Of a stretch of DNA of 64,000 bases, positions 1 to 8,594 are shown piece by piece. The first letter of the stretch is position 1, and every line of letters starts with the position of its first letter. Origin of the DNA: Bowdeniella nasicola (GTDB lineage: Bacteria; Actinomycetota; Actinomycetes; Actinomycetales; Actinomycetaceae); contig NZ_FNQV01000011.1 in assembly GCF_900107735.1 (NCBI RefSeq), positions 1 to 64,000 on the forward strand. Reading direction: 5' to 3'. The position numbers and the translations under genes were made by a program. Below the pieces are notes generated by a model that had not been told where the DNA came from, searched no databases, and worked only from the letters and a program-made list of their open reading frames with translations.

Positions 1-53
1 ATCGGTGGTCTTACTCCATCAGAACGCGTTCACAACCTCACGGGGAACTACAG

Positions 54-659
54 CTAGATGACCGCCGCGATTTGCGTACGCATGGTGATCACCACGACGA
101 GCACCACGGCCATGATGACGGCCAGCGTGTAGAGCCAGCGGTACGTCCACAGGTGGGTGCCGACGCTACGTGGCGGCACGTGTCCGAGCGCCATGGCACG
201 CCCGATGGTGAAGACCGCAATGGGGATAGCGGCCGCCCAGATCACCATGCAGTATGGGCACAGCGCTTTGAAGACGGCGACCGACTGGTAGGTGAAGTAC
301 GCGACGAAGACGAGCGCTCCGATCGATCCCGCCACGAGCGCGACCCACAACCACCGGGGGAAGGAAACCTTGGATAGCTGCAGCAGGGCAATCAGCGCAA
401 TGACGGAAAACGCCATGGCGCCGATCAGCGCGTTCGGCAGGCCCGCGACGAGGTGGGCTTGCGGGCTGAGAAGCGAGACGCCACACCCGATGAGCGTGTT
501 GAGGTCGCAGGCCGGGGCCGCCAGCGGGTTCTTCAGGTATGCGAGCTCGGCAGCGAGCAGGGCCACGCTCGCCCAGATCCCAAAGAGGGAACAAACGAGG
601 AGAACGAGTCCATACTGGGTGGCACCGAAAACGCTGGGGGTCCGGCTCGTGCGAGTCAT
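54..659 (-). CDS. Vitamin K epoxide reductase (VKOR) family membrane protein
   Basis: Integral-membrane thiol oxidoreductase. Bacterial VKOR proteins reoxidise DsbA-like partners so that exported proteins gain disulfide bonds. The 201-residue product has several hydrophobic segments and the two cysteine pairs of the family: Cys51 and Cys59 in the loop ACDLNTLIGCG, and the redox motif CPYC at residues 134-137. Its ATG overlaps the TGA of the phosphoesterase gene upstream (ATGA), which suggests translational coupling. No DsbA partner is present in the window, so the electron-transfer partner is unknown. The family call is firm. Confidence 0.9.
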   Translation of the reverse strand: MTRTSRTPSVFGATQYGLVLLVCSLFGIWASVALLAAELAYLKNPLAAPACDLNTLIGCGVSLLSPQAHLVAGLPNALIGAMAFSVIALIALLQLSKVSFPRWLWVALVAGSIGALVFVAYFTYQSVAVFKALCPYCMVIWAAAIPIAVFTIGRAMALGHVPPRSVGTHLWTYRWLYTLAVIMAVVLVVVITMRTQIAAVI

Positions 660-2269
660 TGCACCAGTGTATCGACAGGTTCGGCCGGAGCCAGCTGGTA
701 GTAGGGCCGCAGCGGCGTGACGTTCACGGAGCCGCTCGAGGTGATCGAGACGACGCGGTAGTCGACCGGAAGCTGGCGGGATTTATCGAAGCGCAGGATC
801 GTTATCTCGGCATCGGAGTTCATTCGACCCATGACGGTGTTTTCCTTCAGGCCGCGACCCGTGGAGGCATTAGTGTAACGGATCTGGGCACCGTCGCTCC
901 CGGCGACGAGATCCGGCCCGACCCGGTGGTGGACGTGACCCGAGATCCACATGGGCGCGCAGCCCGTATTCTCGGCGACGCGCTGAGTGTAGGGGTCGTG
1001 CACGATCATGAGCGCGAGCGGCCCGCGGCACGCGGCCTGCGACAGCCGCGCCGCCATGTCGGGTTTCGACTCCTCGCGTTCGGCGAAGGTTCCTTGCCCA
1101 AGCACGGTGATCGTGGGGTCGATATCGCCCAGGATTGACAGTCCCGCGACGGTGATGCGCTCGCCCGACAGCACGTGCCAGCCGGCCGCACGCTCCTGCG
1201 CCGTCGTCGTTTTCGAATCGTGGTTTCCATCGGAGACGACAACGGGATAGTCCTGCCATGCCGTGGCGTAGGCGTCCACGCAGAACTGCTCGGCGCTCGT
1301 GCCGTTGGTCGTCGTATCGCCGCCATTGATGATGAAATCGGCGTGCACGGCATCCGCGATCCGCGCGATGGGCTCGGCGAGCGAAATATTGCAGTGCAGA
1401 TCGGAGACGAAAACGGCGGTGACGAGATCATCGCCGCTGGCTTCCACGAGCTCACCGCGGCTGCCACCGGAGGCCAGGATCCGGTAGGCGGCGTGCGAGG
1501 GCGAGGGCGCGAGGGTGCGGGCGATCTCCGTGTTCACCCCGTCATAGAAGTCCATCGTCGAGTTGTATTGGGCGACCGCCGCATCGGCTCCGAGGTCAAG
1601 CAGCGGCCCCAGTTGGCCAACGACCTTGATGTCGCGAAGTGGCGTGTTCGCGAGCGCCTCGATGGACCGGGCGCCGGACAGGGGATGCCGGGCGAGCGGC
1701 GCGATCAGCAGCGCGATGCCGGCGATGGCGGTCGCGCCGAGCAGGGGCGCGATTCCCGGGGTGCGAAGGACGCGGGCGGTCACCGCGAGCGCCCGGCCGC
1801 GGGCCGTGAGCCGTACCGCGGTGATCGTGATCAGGCCGATACCAAAGGTGATGGCGGCGCGGCCAAGAATGTCAGCGATGAGGGCGTCGCGGGGACCCCG
1901 GATGGCGGCTTCCGGGTTTTCGGCGAGCTGGAGATAGGCGTTGAGGTTTGCCGTGAGCTGGGAGCCGAGATCCTGTGTGGGATCGGCCGCCGGCACCTCG
2001 TGGACGTCGACCTGGATGCCAAAAGGACGCGGCAGTGGCGAGTCGATCACGACGGCACCGAGCGGCCCCAGCGTGACGCGGATATCGCTGCTCAGGGTGG
2101 TGGTGATAACGGCGTTGTGGGGGCCGATCGCGGTGTCGACCTTCGCGGTTCCCCACCCGATGCCAAGGGACGCCGCCGTGAGCGCGAGGAAGGCGGCAAT
2201 CGCGCCTCCGATGCGCCGCGGCGTGAACCGTGGGGTTACGGGCTCGTGGACGCTAACGAGCCGAGCCAT
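656..2269 (-). CDS. Membrane-anchored metallophosphoesterase
   Basis: Calcineurin-like phosphoesterase of 537 residues. The N-terminal half has hydrophobic segments near residues 20-42, 125-150 and 170-195. The C-terminal half carries the metal-binding motifs VFVSDLHCN, GGDTT, DGNHDS and SGHVHHR in the usual order. Substrate cannot be told from sequence; the layout resembles actinobacterial membrane phosphoesterases with an extracytoplasmic or cytosolic catalytic domain. The start overlaps the preceding small membrane-protein gene by 34 bases and the stop overlaps the VKOR start, so the genes from 2586 down to 54 probably form one transcript. Confidence 0.88.
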   Translation of the reverse strand: MARLVSVHEPVTPRFTPRRIGGAIAAFLALTAASLGIGWGTAKVDTAIGPHNAVITTTLSSDIRVTLGPLGAVVIDSPLPRPFGIQVDVHEVPAADPTQDLGSQLTANLNAYLQLAENPEAAIRGPRDALIADILGRAAITFGIGLITITAVRLTARGRALAVTARVLRTPGIAPLLGATAIAGIALLIAPLARHPLSGARSIEALANTPLRDIKVVGQLGPLLDLGADAAVAQYNSTMDFYDGVNTEIARTLAPSPSHAAYRILASGGSRGELVEASGDDLVTAVFVSDLHCNISLAEPIARIADAVHADFIINGGDTTTNGTSAEQFCVDAYATAWQDYPVVVSDGNHDSKTTTAQERAAGWHVLSGERITVAGLSILGDIDPTITVLGQGTFAEREESKPDMAARLSQAACRGPLALMIVHDPYTQRVAENTGCAPMWISGHVHHRVGPDLVAGSDGAQIRYTNASTGRGLKENTVMGRMNSDAEITILRFDKSRQLPVDYRVVSITSSGSVNVTPLRPYYQLAPAEPVDTLVQ

Positions 2270-2586
2270 GAGGCGATCGAGACAAAGAGCACGTTCGCGC
2301 CGATTCCGAGCGCGATCAAGGTGGCCCAGGTGTTCTTACAGCGTTGGGCGAGCGCGACGACGGCGAGGACGACGACGACCAGGGAGACGATCAACGAGAT
2401 GAACAACAGCACCGAGGCGGCGGTTTGATCGCCGGCCGCGAGGGAGCGTCCCGTGGAGTAGGCGAATGACGCCTGGATCAAGACGACGATGATCGCGAGA
2501 ACGAACGCAATCCACGGCAGCATCGATTCCGTGCGGCTTGCCGAACCAATCCGCGGCTTGTCCGGCTTTTTCTCGGGAGTTGTCAT
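2236..2586 (-). CDS. Small three-helix membrane protein of unknown function
   Basis: A 116-residue protein with a charged 20-residue N-terminus followed by three hydrophobic stretches (about residues 24-43, 60-84 and 90-110). I recognise no named family. It starts 4 bases inside the end of the HAD phosphatase gene (ATGA overlap) and runs 34 bases into the metallophosphoesterase gene, so it is likely co-expressed with both. Expression is supported only by this tight packing. Confidence 0.65.
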   Translation of the reverse strand: MTTPEKKPDKPRIGSASRTESMLPWIAFVLAIIVVLIQASFAYSTGRSLAAGDQTAASVLLFISLIVSLVVVVLAVVALAQRCKNTWATLIALGIGANVLFVSIASWLGSLASTSP

Positions 2587-3395
2587 GCCTTTAGTCTGTC
2601 ATGCGTCGATGACTCGTCAAGACGAATGATGACCTCGGCGATGACGTCGGCGGTCTCCTGCCACGATGAGACTTCGAGACATGGCACGCCGAGCGCCTTG
2701 ACCGGGTAGTCATTGCCATGCGGGTCGAGTCGGTCGCCGATAAAGAGCATGTCGGTGAGCGCGATGCCGGTCGCCGCGGCAAGCTCGCGCATGCCGTAGG
2801 CCTTATCGACGCCGCGCGCGGTGATATCGACCGACGTCGATCCGCCGGAGCGCACCTCCAGATCGGCAAGCTGCGGAGCGAGTTCATCGCGCAGCCGGTT
2901 CTTTTTTTCGCCGCTCGGGTCCCATGCCTTCTTTGCCTCCAGCGGCGCGGCCTGGCCGAGCGCGGAGTAGGTGATTTGGGAGCCTCGGTCCTCGATCGCG
3001 GGCCCCCAGGTCTCGCTCTCCCACAGCCCGAGTTCCTTGGCCGTGGCTTCGACGGCGGCCATTGCGCGGTGGCGCTGGTCCTCGCTGAGGTTGCGCGCGT
3101 AGACCTCGCGGTAGGCCGAGCCGTCGGCAACGAGGTAGCGGGTGCCGCACGTCGGCATGAGGTGGAGCCTGCCGCTGGCCGCCTCGGTGAGGTCCAGGTG
3201 GGGCAGCAGTTGCGTTTCGAACTGCGCAAACTGGCCGCCCGAGATGACGCAGACGGGTACTCGCTCAAGGAGTTCCATGAGGCCACGGGCGACGTCGTTC
3301 GGAACCTGAGACTTCGAGGGCGCGAGGGTGTCGTCGAGATCGAAGGCGACGAGACACGGCGCGGGCCGGGATGCAAGACTGGCGGTATGACTCAC
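2583..3395 (-). CDS. HAD-IIB family hydrolase (sugar-phosphatase/phosphomannomutase-like)
   Basis: Cytosolic haloacid-dehalogenase-type phosphatase of 270 residues. Motif I FDLDDTLAPSK supplies the nucleophile Asp19 and the acid/base Asp21. Motif II is CVISGGQF, and the C-terminal motif IV is GDRLDPHGNDYP. The cap order fits subclass IIB, which acts mostly on sugar phosphates; the exact substrate is open. The reading frame stays open further upstream, but the conserved domain begins right after GTG 3395, so I use that start. This GTG lies 9 bases inside the divergent aldo/keto reductase gene, an unusually tight head-to-head arrangement. Confidence 0.82.
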   Translation of the reverse strand: MSHTASLASRPAPCLVAFDLDDTLAPSKSQVPNDVARGLMELLERVPVCVISGGQFAQFETQLLPHLDLTEAASGRLHLMPTCGTRYLVADGSAYREVYARNLSEDQRHRAMAAVEATAKELGLWESETWGPAIEDRGSQITYSALGQAAPLEAKKAWDPSGEKKNRLRDELAPQLADLEVRSGGSTSVDITARGVDKAYGMRELAAATGIALTDMLFIGDRLDPHGNDYPVKALGVPCLEVSSWQETADVIAEVIIRLDESSTHDRLKA

Positions 3396-4187
3396 GGTGA
3401 TGATGTTATACCGACGATCGGATATGGGACGTATGCGCTCACGGACCCGGCATCCTCGGTGGCAAGCGCGATCGAGCTCGGCTACCGCCTCATCGATACG
3501 GCCTCGAGCTACGGCAATGAGCGCGAGGTCGGATTGGGCGTGCGAGATTCGGCTGTGGCACGCGATCAGGTCGCGGTGAGCTCGAAGCTGCGGGGCGATG
3601 ACCAGGTGGCGGGCGCACGCGCGGGCCTGGAGCGAAGTTTGGACGACCTCGGGCTTAGCTACCTCGACAATTACCTCATCCATTGGCCGCTGCCGAGCCT
3701 TGGGCGCTACCTCGAGGTCTATGGCGAGCTCATGGCCGCGCGCGAGGAGGGCCTGATCCGGCGGCTCGGTGTCTCCAACTTCCTGCCCGAGCACCTCACC
3801 GCGCTTTACGACGCCTATGGCGAATGGCCTGCCATTAACCAGATCGAGCTGCATCCCTACTTCCCGCAGCAGGCGCTTCTTGCTTGGTGCCAGGAGCGCG
3901 GCATCGAGGTGCAGGCGTGGTCTCCGCTCGGCCGAAAGACCGACCTGCTCAGCAACGAGACTGTGACGACGATGGCGCTCGCGCATGCCTGTACTCCGGC
4001 CCAGTTGGTGCTGGCCTGGCACCTGGCTCGGGGCTGCGCCCCGATCCCCAAGACCGACTCGACCGAGCGCGCGGCCGAGAACCTCGCGGCAGGCTCGATC
4101 CGGTTAACCGGGCGTGAGGTCGAGGCCCTGGCGTCGCTCGAGCGCGGCCGAATCGGCGGCGACCCTGCCACCCACGTGGAGATGTAG
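3387..4187 (+). CDS. Aldo/keto reductase (2,5-diketo-D-gluconate reductase-like)
   Basis: NADPH-dependent carbonyl reductase of 266 residues with a TIM-barrel fold. All four catalytic residues are visible: Asp37 and Tyr42 in IDTASSYGNE, Lys67 in VSSKLRG and His99 in LIHWPL. The C-terminal cofactor segment IPKTDSTERAAEN is also present. Physiological substrate is unknown. The ATG at 3387 is chosen because the barrel begins immediately after it; no strong ribosome-binding site is visible and the start overlaps the divergent HAD gene by 9 bases, so one or both genes may be translated from leaderless or nearly leaderless mRNA. Confidence 0.88.
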   Translation: MTHGDDVIPTIGYGTYALTDPASSVASAIELGYRLIDTASSYGNEREVGLGVRDSAVARDQVAVSSKLRGDDQVAGARAGLERSLDDLGLSYLDNYLIHWPLPSLGRYLEVYGELMAAREEGLIRRLGVSNFLPEHLTALYDAYGEWPAINQIELHPYFPQQALLAWCQERGIEVQAWSPLGRKTDLLSNETVTTMALAHACTPAQLVLAWHLARGCAPIPKTDSTERAAENLAAGSIRLTGREVEALASLERGRIGGDPATHVEM

Positions 4188-4267
4188 CCGCCGTCTCACC
4201 GCCAGCTCGGCTGTGGCGCGCGCGGCACCGGTAGGGTTGAGGTCACGACCTGAGTGAAGGAGCTTTC

Positions 4268-4975
4268 ATGGCTACGCCCCATATTTCTGCCGCCCCCGGC
4301 GATTTCGCCCCCGCTGTTCTCATGCCGGGCGATCCGCTGCGCGCCAAGCGCATCGCGGAAAAGGTCTTTGACGAGCCTCGGCTCGTCAATGAGGTGCGCG
4401 GCATGCTCGCCTACACCGGCACCGTCAATGGCAAGCCGCTGTCGGTCATGGGCTCGGGAATGGGCCAGCCCTCGGCGACGATTTATACGACCGAACTGTT
4501 TAAGTTCTACGGCGTCGAACGCATTATTCGCGTCGGCACGACGGGCGGCATCAGCCCGAACGTCTCCGTCGGCGACGTCATCATCGCGATGGGCGCGCAC
4601 ACGGACTCTGCCATGAATCAGCACCGGATCCCGGGCGTCAACTTCTCCGCCGTCGCCTCCTTTAACCTCGCCCAGGCCGCGGTTGCCGCCGCGGGAGACG
4701 CCGATAACGTGCACGTCGGCACGATCATCTCGCGCGATCACTTCTACCTCGTCGTCGACGGCCAGGTCCAAAAGCTTGCCGATTACGGCGTCCTTGGCGT
4801 CGATATGGAGGCCGCCGCCATGTACGGCGTCGCCGCCGAGTTCGGGAAGGAAGCGCTCACCGTGCTGACCGTCTCGGACCACCTGCTCGACGGGTCCAAA
4901 GACATGACTGCTGAGGAGCGCGAATCGAACTTCGATGGCGCCCTGAAGCTGGCGATCGCCGCCGCCCACAGCTGA
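4268..4975 (+). CDS. deoD: Purine-nucleoside phosphorylase, DeoD type
   Basis: Splits purine (deoxy)nucleosides with phosphate into free base and (deoxy)ribose 1-phosphate in the salvage pathway. The 235-residue length fits hexameric DeoD enzymes. Diagnostic segments are the N-terminal VLMPGDPLRAK, the phosphate-site region RVGTTGGI, LGVDMEAAAMYG for ribose/base binding and the C-terminal TVSDHL containing the catalytic Asp. A good Shine-Dalgarno (AAGGAG, about 4257) precedes the ATG. The RNA methyltransferase gene begins three bases after its stop. Confidence 0.95.
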   Translation: MATPHISAAPGDFAPAVLMPGDPLRAKRIAEKVFDEPRLVNEVRGMLAYTGTVNGKPLSVMGSGMGQPSATIYTTELFKFYGVERIIRVGTTGGISPNVSVGDVIIAMGAHTDSAMNQHRIPGVNFSAVASFNLAQAAVAAAGDADNVHVGTIISRDHFYLVVDGQVQKLADYGVLGVDMEAAAMYGVAAEFGKEALTVLTVSDHLLDGSKDMTAEERESNFDGALKLAIAAAHS

Positions 4976-4978
4976 CGC

Positions 4979-5794
4979 GTGATCATCGCCCTACCTCAGG
5001 CCGGTGACCTGGCGGACTACACGGACCTCACCGACGTCGCGCTGCGCAAGAAACTCGAAACCGAGCGCGGCCTGTTCATGGCGGAGTCCTCCACCGTGAT
5101 CTCGCGTGCGGTCGCCGCCGGTTACCGGCCGCGTTCCTTCCTCATGGCCGAGCGTTGGCTGGACTCGATGCGCGAGACGATCAGGCGCGCCACCGGTCAC
5201 GACGACGGCGGCGAGGTGCCGGTCTATATCGGCACCGACGAGGAGCTCCGCCAGCTCACGGGCTTTCACGTCCACCGCGGAGCCCTAGCCGCGATGCACC
5301 GCCGGGAGTTGCCGAGCCTTGCCGAGACTCTCGCGGGCGCTCGCCGCGTCGCGATCCTGGAAGACATCGTCGACCACACCAATGTGGGGGCCGCATTTCG
5401 CTCCGCCGCGGCGCTCGGGGTCGATGCCATCTTGTGCACCCCATCATGCGCGGACCCGCTCTACCGGCGGGCCGTGCGCGTCTCGATGGGGACGGTCTTC
5501 CAGGTGCCATTCACCCGAATCTCGCCGTGGCCGCAGGGCATCGAGCAGCTGCGCGCACTCGGGTTTCGCGTGGCGGCGCTAGCGCTCGCCGAGAAGGCGC
5601 TCACGATCGATGAGCTCGCTGCTCGAAACGATGACAAGCTCGCGGTGGTGCTCGGGACCGAAGGCGATGGCCTCACGCGGCGCACGATCGCCGCCTGCGA
5701 TGACGTCGTGACGATCCCGATGGCACACGGCGTGGATTCGCTGAACGTCGCCGCTGCGGCGGCGGTCGCCTTTTACGCCCTGCGAGCCCGGTAG
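4979..5794 (+). CDS. TrmH-family (SpoU) RNA 2'-O-methyltransferase
   Basis: SAM-dependent RNA ribose methyltransferase of 271 residues. An N-terminal substrate-binding domain (to about residue 105) is followed by the knotted SPOUT domain, with motif 1 at LEDIVDHTNVGAAFRSA, motif 2 at VLGTEGDGL and motif 3 at IPMAHGVDSLNVAAAAAVA. The target (23S rRNA or tRNA) cannot be assigned. GTG 4979 is the start because the deoD stop sits only three bases before it and the two are probably co-transcribed. The 3' end converges on trmL. Confidence 0.88.
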   Translation: MIIALPQAGDLADYTDLTDVALRKKLETERGLFMAESSTVISRAVAAGYRPRSFLMAERWLDSMRETIRRATGHDDGGEVPVYIGTDEELRQLTGFHVHRGALAAMHRRELPSLAETLAGARRVAILEDIVDHTNVGAAFRSAAALGVDAILCTPSCADPLYRRAVRVSMGTVFQVPFTRISPWPQGIEQLRALGFRVAALALAEKALTIDELAARNDDKLAVVLGTEGDGLTRRTIAACDDVVTIPMAHGVDSLNVAAAAAVAFYALRAR

Positions 5795-5797
5795 CCC

Positions 5798-6286
5798 CTA
5801 GACGCCGCCCGCAAAATCGTGTTGCCGCCACGCTTCGTAGACGGCGATCGAGGCGGAATTCGCGAGGTTCAAGCTCCGCCGACCAGGCTGCATCGGGATC
5901 CGCACAATGCCCGCAAGCCGATCATCGGTAAGGACGCTGTCCGGAAGCCCGCTGGGTTCACAGCCAAAGAGCAGCACATCGCCCTCGTCATAGGAAATGT
6001 CAGCGAAGGAACGCTCGGACTTTCCGGAAAACGCCCAGACGCGCTTCGGCGCAAGCGCGGCGAACATGGCGTCAATATCATCGTGGATCACGAGATCAGC
6101 GAGATCGTGATAGTCGAGTCCGGCCCGCTTCAGGTGCGCATCCGAAAAGTCGAAACCGAGCGGTTTGATCAGGTGCAGTGTGGCGCCGGTGCAGGCGGCG
6201 AGCCGGATTGCGGCCCCGGTATTTCCGGGAATCCGCGGCTCGTGGAAAACAATATGGAACACTCCCCCATTAGACATTGGTCCCAC
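5798..6286 (-). CDS. trmL: tRNA (cytidine/uridine-34 2'-O)-methyltransferase
   Basis: Minimal SPOUT methyltransferase of 162 residues that modifies the wobble ribose of certain tRNA-Leu. Motifs are HEPRIPGNTGAAIRLA near the N-terminus, LLFGCEPSGLPDSVL in the middle and RIPMQPGRRSLNLANSASIAVYE at the C-terminal knot. The protein lacks any extra domain, as expected for TrmL/YibK. The start may be the ATG at 6286 or the one at 6277 (MSNGGVF); the latter fits the family better. Confidence 0.9.
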   Translation of the reverse strand: MGPMSNGGVFHIVFHEPRIPGNTGAAIRLAACTGATLHLIKPLGFDFSDAHLKRAGLDYHDLADLVIHDDIDAMFAALAPKRVWAFSGKSERSFADISYDEGDVLLFGCEPSGLPDSVLTDDRLAGIVRIPMQPGRRSLNLANSASIAVYEAWRQHDFAGGV

Positions 6287-6318
6287 CGACGAATCGAAAT
6301 TCGTGACACAATCACGCT

Positions 6319-7293
6319 ATGACCCAGGACACATCTAGCGTGACGACCGGCCATGCGCCGACGCCTGCCCCGGGGCTCCCCGTCGTCCTGGATGTGGACC
6401 TCGAAGGACGTGTGCTCGCGCGCAGCGCGAGCGAGCCACGCCAGCTCCTGGAGATCGGCCGCAAAGGTCAACCTCGCATCCTGACATCACTGGCGACCTC
6501 ATGCACCGGGCTCTACATTCCCGGCCACCGCACGATCGTCGTCGAACACGACTGGGGCGGCGGGACCACGCCGCAACTGTCCCTACTCAATATGGTCGCA
6601 ACCCACATTCCGGCCGGCCTCGAGGGATTTCACCTGCTCGCGCACGGCGCCGGTATCACCCATCGCGTCCTGCACGTCCACCATCAGGGCATCACGTATC
6701 TCTCCGATGACCGAAAGCGCCACACCCTCGACGTCTGGTACCGGGATTGGCGCAGCGCTCCCCAACTCCTGCACCTCGACGTGCCGGCCGATGCTCGCGC
6801 CACGACCTCCAAGGACGGGGCCAGCGTCGCAGTCTTCTCCCCCGACGTCAGCGAGATCACCATCCACCGGTTGCTCACGGGCGAGACCATCACCGTCGAG
6901 CTGCCACCCGGCAATATCGTGACGAGCACACGCCTGGTGCCCGATGGCTCCCGCATGATCACGACGTACCTGCGGCCCGACGGCTCGCGCGGCGCGTGGT
7001 GGTGGGAAGGCGCCGATCACGTGCGCGAAGCACGCCCAACGATCGGCAAAGTGATCCCCGGCGGGGTCTCTCCCGACGGCGCCCATGCCGTCTGCTTGGA
7101 CGAAGCGACAAACACCTTCGTGCTGCTGTCGATCGATGGCGACGAACTCATGCGCTGGCACTGCGCTGATGTCGGGGTGACGACGAGCGCCGCCTGGAAT
7201 ATCGCCGGAGACATGTGCGCCGTGGACTCCGCTGGCGCATCGGGCGCGTGGCGCTGGAGGTTAGCCGACGGCGATATCACTCACCTGTGGTGA
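6319..7293 (+). CDS. Hypothetical protein, possibly beta-propeller
   Basis: A 324-residue protein without signal peptide or membrane segment. I recognise no named family. It has several loosely repeated stretches of the type D-G-x-hydrophobic-hydrophobic (SKDGASVAVFSPD, VPDGSRMITTYLR, SPDGAHAVCLDEA, AGDMCAVDSAGASGAWRW), which resemble the blades of WD40/PD40-type propellers. It starts divergently from trmL and its last 17 bases overlap the convergent flavin reductase gene. Function unknown. Confidence 0.7.
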   Translation: MTQDTSSVTTGHAPTPAPGLPVVLDVDLEGRVLARSASEPRQLLEIGRKGQPRILTSLATSCTGLYIPGHRTIVVEHDWGGGTTPQLSLLNMVATHIPAGLEGFHLLAHGAGITHRVLHVHHQGITYLSDDRKRHTLDVWYRDWRSAPQLLHLDVPADARATTSKDGASVAVFSPDVSEITIHRLLTGETITVELPPGNIVTSTRLVPDGSRMITTYLRPDGSRGAWWWEGADHVREARPTIGKVIPGGVSPDGAHAVCLDEATNTFVLLSIDGDELMRWHCADVGVTTSAAWNIAGDMCAVDSAGASGAWRWRLADGDITHLW

Positions 7294-7771
7294 TGGGAGC
7301 CAGGCGACGATACTGGCGATCGAGATACACGAGCGGCGCAAGCTCTCCTTCGGTCACCTTAATCTCGGTTACTTCGCCGACGATGAGGACCGAATCCGCG
7401 ACGTCGTGGCGCGCCACGATCGACGCCCGCAGCCAGGCGGAGGCGCCCGGGAGGTAGGGCACGCCATCATCGGTGAGGTCGTAGGATCCGGGAAGGAACC
7501 GGTCACCGCCCCGCATCGCGAAGCGCGTCGCTACCTCATCGGAGGCGTCATCAAGGAAATTAATGATCACTTCCGAGGTGCCCGCAACCGCCATTCCTGC
7601 GCCCGATGCACGCGAGACTGCAAAGGCGATGCTCGGCGGTGCTGCCGCAACCGAGATCACCGATGTTGCGGTGAATCCAGCCAGTTCCCCATCAACGGTG
7701 AAGGTCACGACTGTCACGCCAGCGACGTGGCGACGAAAAATTGTTCGGAACATCTCCCGTAGTTCACTCAT
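7277..7771 (-). CDS. Flavin reductase family protein (FMN-binding split barrel)
   Basis: A 164-residue protein of the flavin reductase/HpaC-like family, which uses NAD(P)H to reduce FMN or FAD for a partner monooxygenase. The N-terminal pattern RRHVAGVTVVTFTVDG followed by GFTATSVISVAAAPPSIAFAV and the segment RFLPGSYDLTDDGVPYLPGA are typical. No partner monooxygenase lies nearby, so its role is unspecified. The gene overlaps the convergent propeller-like gene by 17 bases. Confidence 0.85.
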   Translation of the reverse strand: MSELREMFRTIFRRHVAGVTVVTFTVDGELAGFTATSVISVAAAPPSIAFAVSRASGAGMAVAGTSEVIINFLDDASDEVATRFAMRGGDRFLPGSYDLTDDGVPYLPGASAWLRASIVARHDVADSVLIVGEVTEIKVTEGELAPLVYLDRQYRRLAPITTGE

Positions 7772-7838
7772 AGGACAAGTGTCTCATCATCCGACTACTA
7801 TGGAGTGACCGCGTGACGGCACGAAGGAGACGAGATTT

Positions 7839-8594
7839 ATGCACGTCGATCTGAACTCTGATTCGGGAGAGTCCTTCAGCAACTGGCAGATGGGCGACGA
7901 CGCCACCATGATGCAGATCGTGACCTCGGCGAACATCGCCTGCGGTTTCCACGCCGGAGATGCCTCAGTGATGTCGACGACGGTTGGCCTCGCGGCAGAA
8001 AACAACGTCGCGATTGGCGCCCACGTGTCCTACCAAGACCTGGCCAATTTTGGCCGCGTCTTCCACGATGTTGCCCCGAGCGATCTGACGAGCCTCGTTC
8101 TTTATCAACTTGGCGCGCTGCAGGCCCTTGGTGCGCCGCGCGGCGCGAAGATCCGCTACGTCAAGCCGCACGGTGCGCTGTACAACACGATCGTGACCCA
8201 CGAGGCTCATGCCCGCGCGGTCGTTGACGCGCTGGTGGAATTTGATGATGAGCTCCCCATCTTATGCCTGCCCAACTCCGTGATTTACCGAGAGGCTGAG
8301 CGGGCGGGACTGCGGCCCGTGGTGGAAGCATTCGCGGACCGTGCCTATACGCCTGAGGGCACACTCGTCTCGCGTCGCGAGGCCGGTGCCGTCATCACGG
8401 ATCCGCAGGTCGCGGCCGAACGCATGGTGCGTCTCGCCACCGAAGGTGTCCTGGAAGCAATCGATGGCAGCGATGTCAGACTCCAGGCGGAATCGATCTG
8501 CGTGCATGGGGACACGCCCAGCGCCGTTAACCTCGCCCGTACGGTGCGGGAGGCGCTGTCGAACGCCGGGGTTGAGGTGCAGGCATTCGTATGA
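7839..8594 (+). CDS. pxpA: 5-oxoprolinase subunit A (LamB/YcsF family)
   Basis: First subunit of the prokaryotic ATP-dependent 5-oxoprolinase PxpABC, which opens 5-oxoproline (pyroglutamate) to glutamate. Characteristic segments include MHVDLNSDSGESF at the start, ANIACGFHAGD, IGAHVSYQDLANFGR and KPHGALYN. Length (251 residues) matches the family. A clear AAGGAGACGAG ribosome-binding site precedes ATG 7839. Its stop overlaps the pxpBC start by ATGA, giving a coupled three-gene operon with the biotin carboxylase downstream. Confidence 0.94.
   Translation: MHVDLNSDSGESFSNWQMGDDATMMQIVTSANIACGFHAGDASVMSTTVGLAAENNVAIGAHVSYQDLANFGRVFHDVAPSDLTSLVLYQLGALQALGAPRGAKIRYVKPHGALYNTIVTHEAHARAVVDALVEFDDELPILCLPNSVIYREAERAGLRPVVEAFADRAYTPEGTLVSRREAGAVITDPQVAAERMVRLATEGVLEAIDGSDVRLQAESICVHGDTPSAVNLARTVREALSNAGVEVQAFV

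Noticed and set aside
6270-6300. A GGTCCC-containing stretch before the propeller-like gene as another DosR box
   Set aside because: Only one half-site matches; the left half does not fit the consensus.
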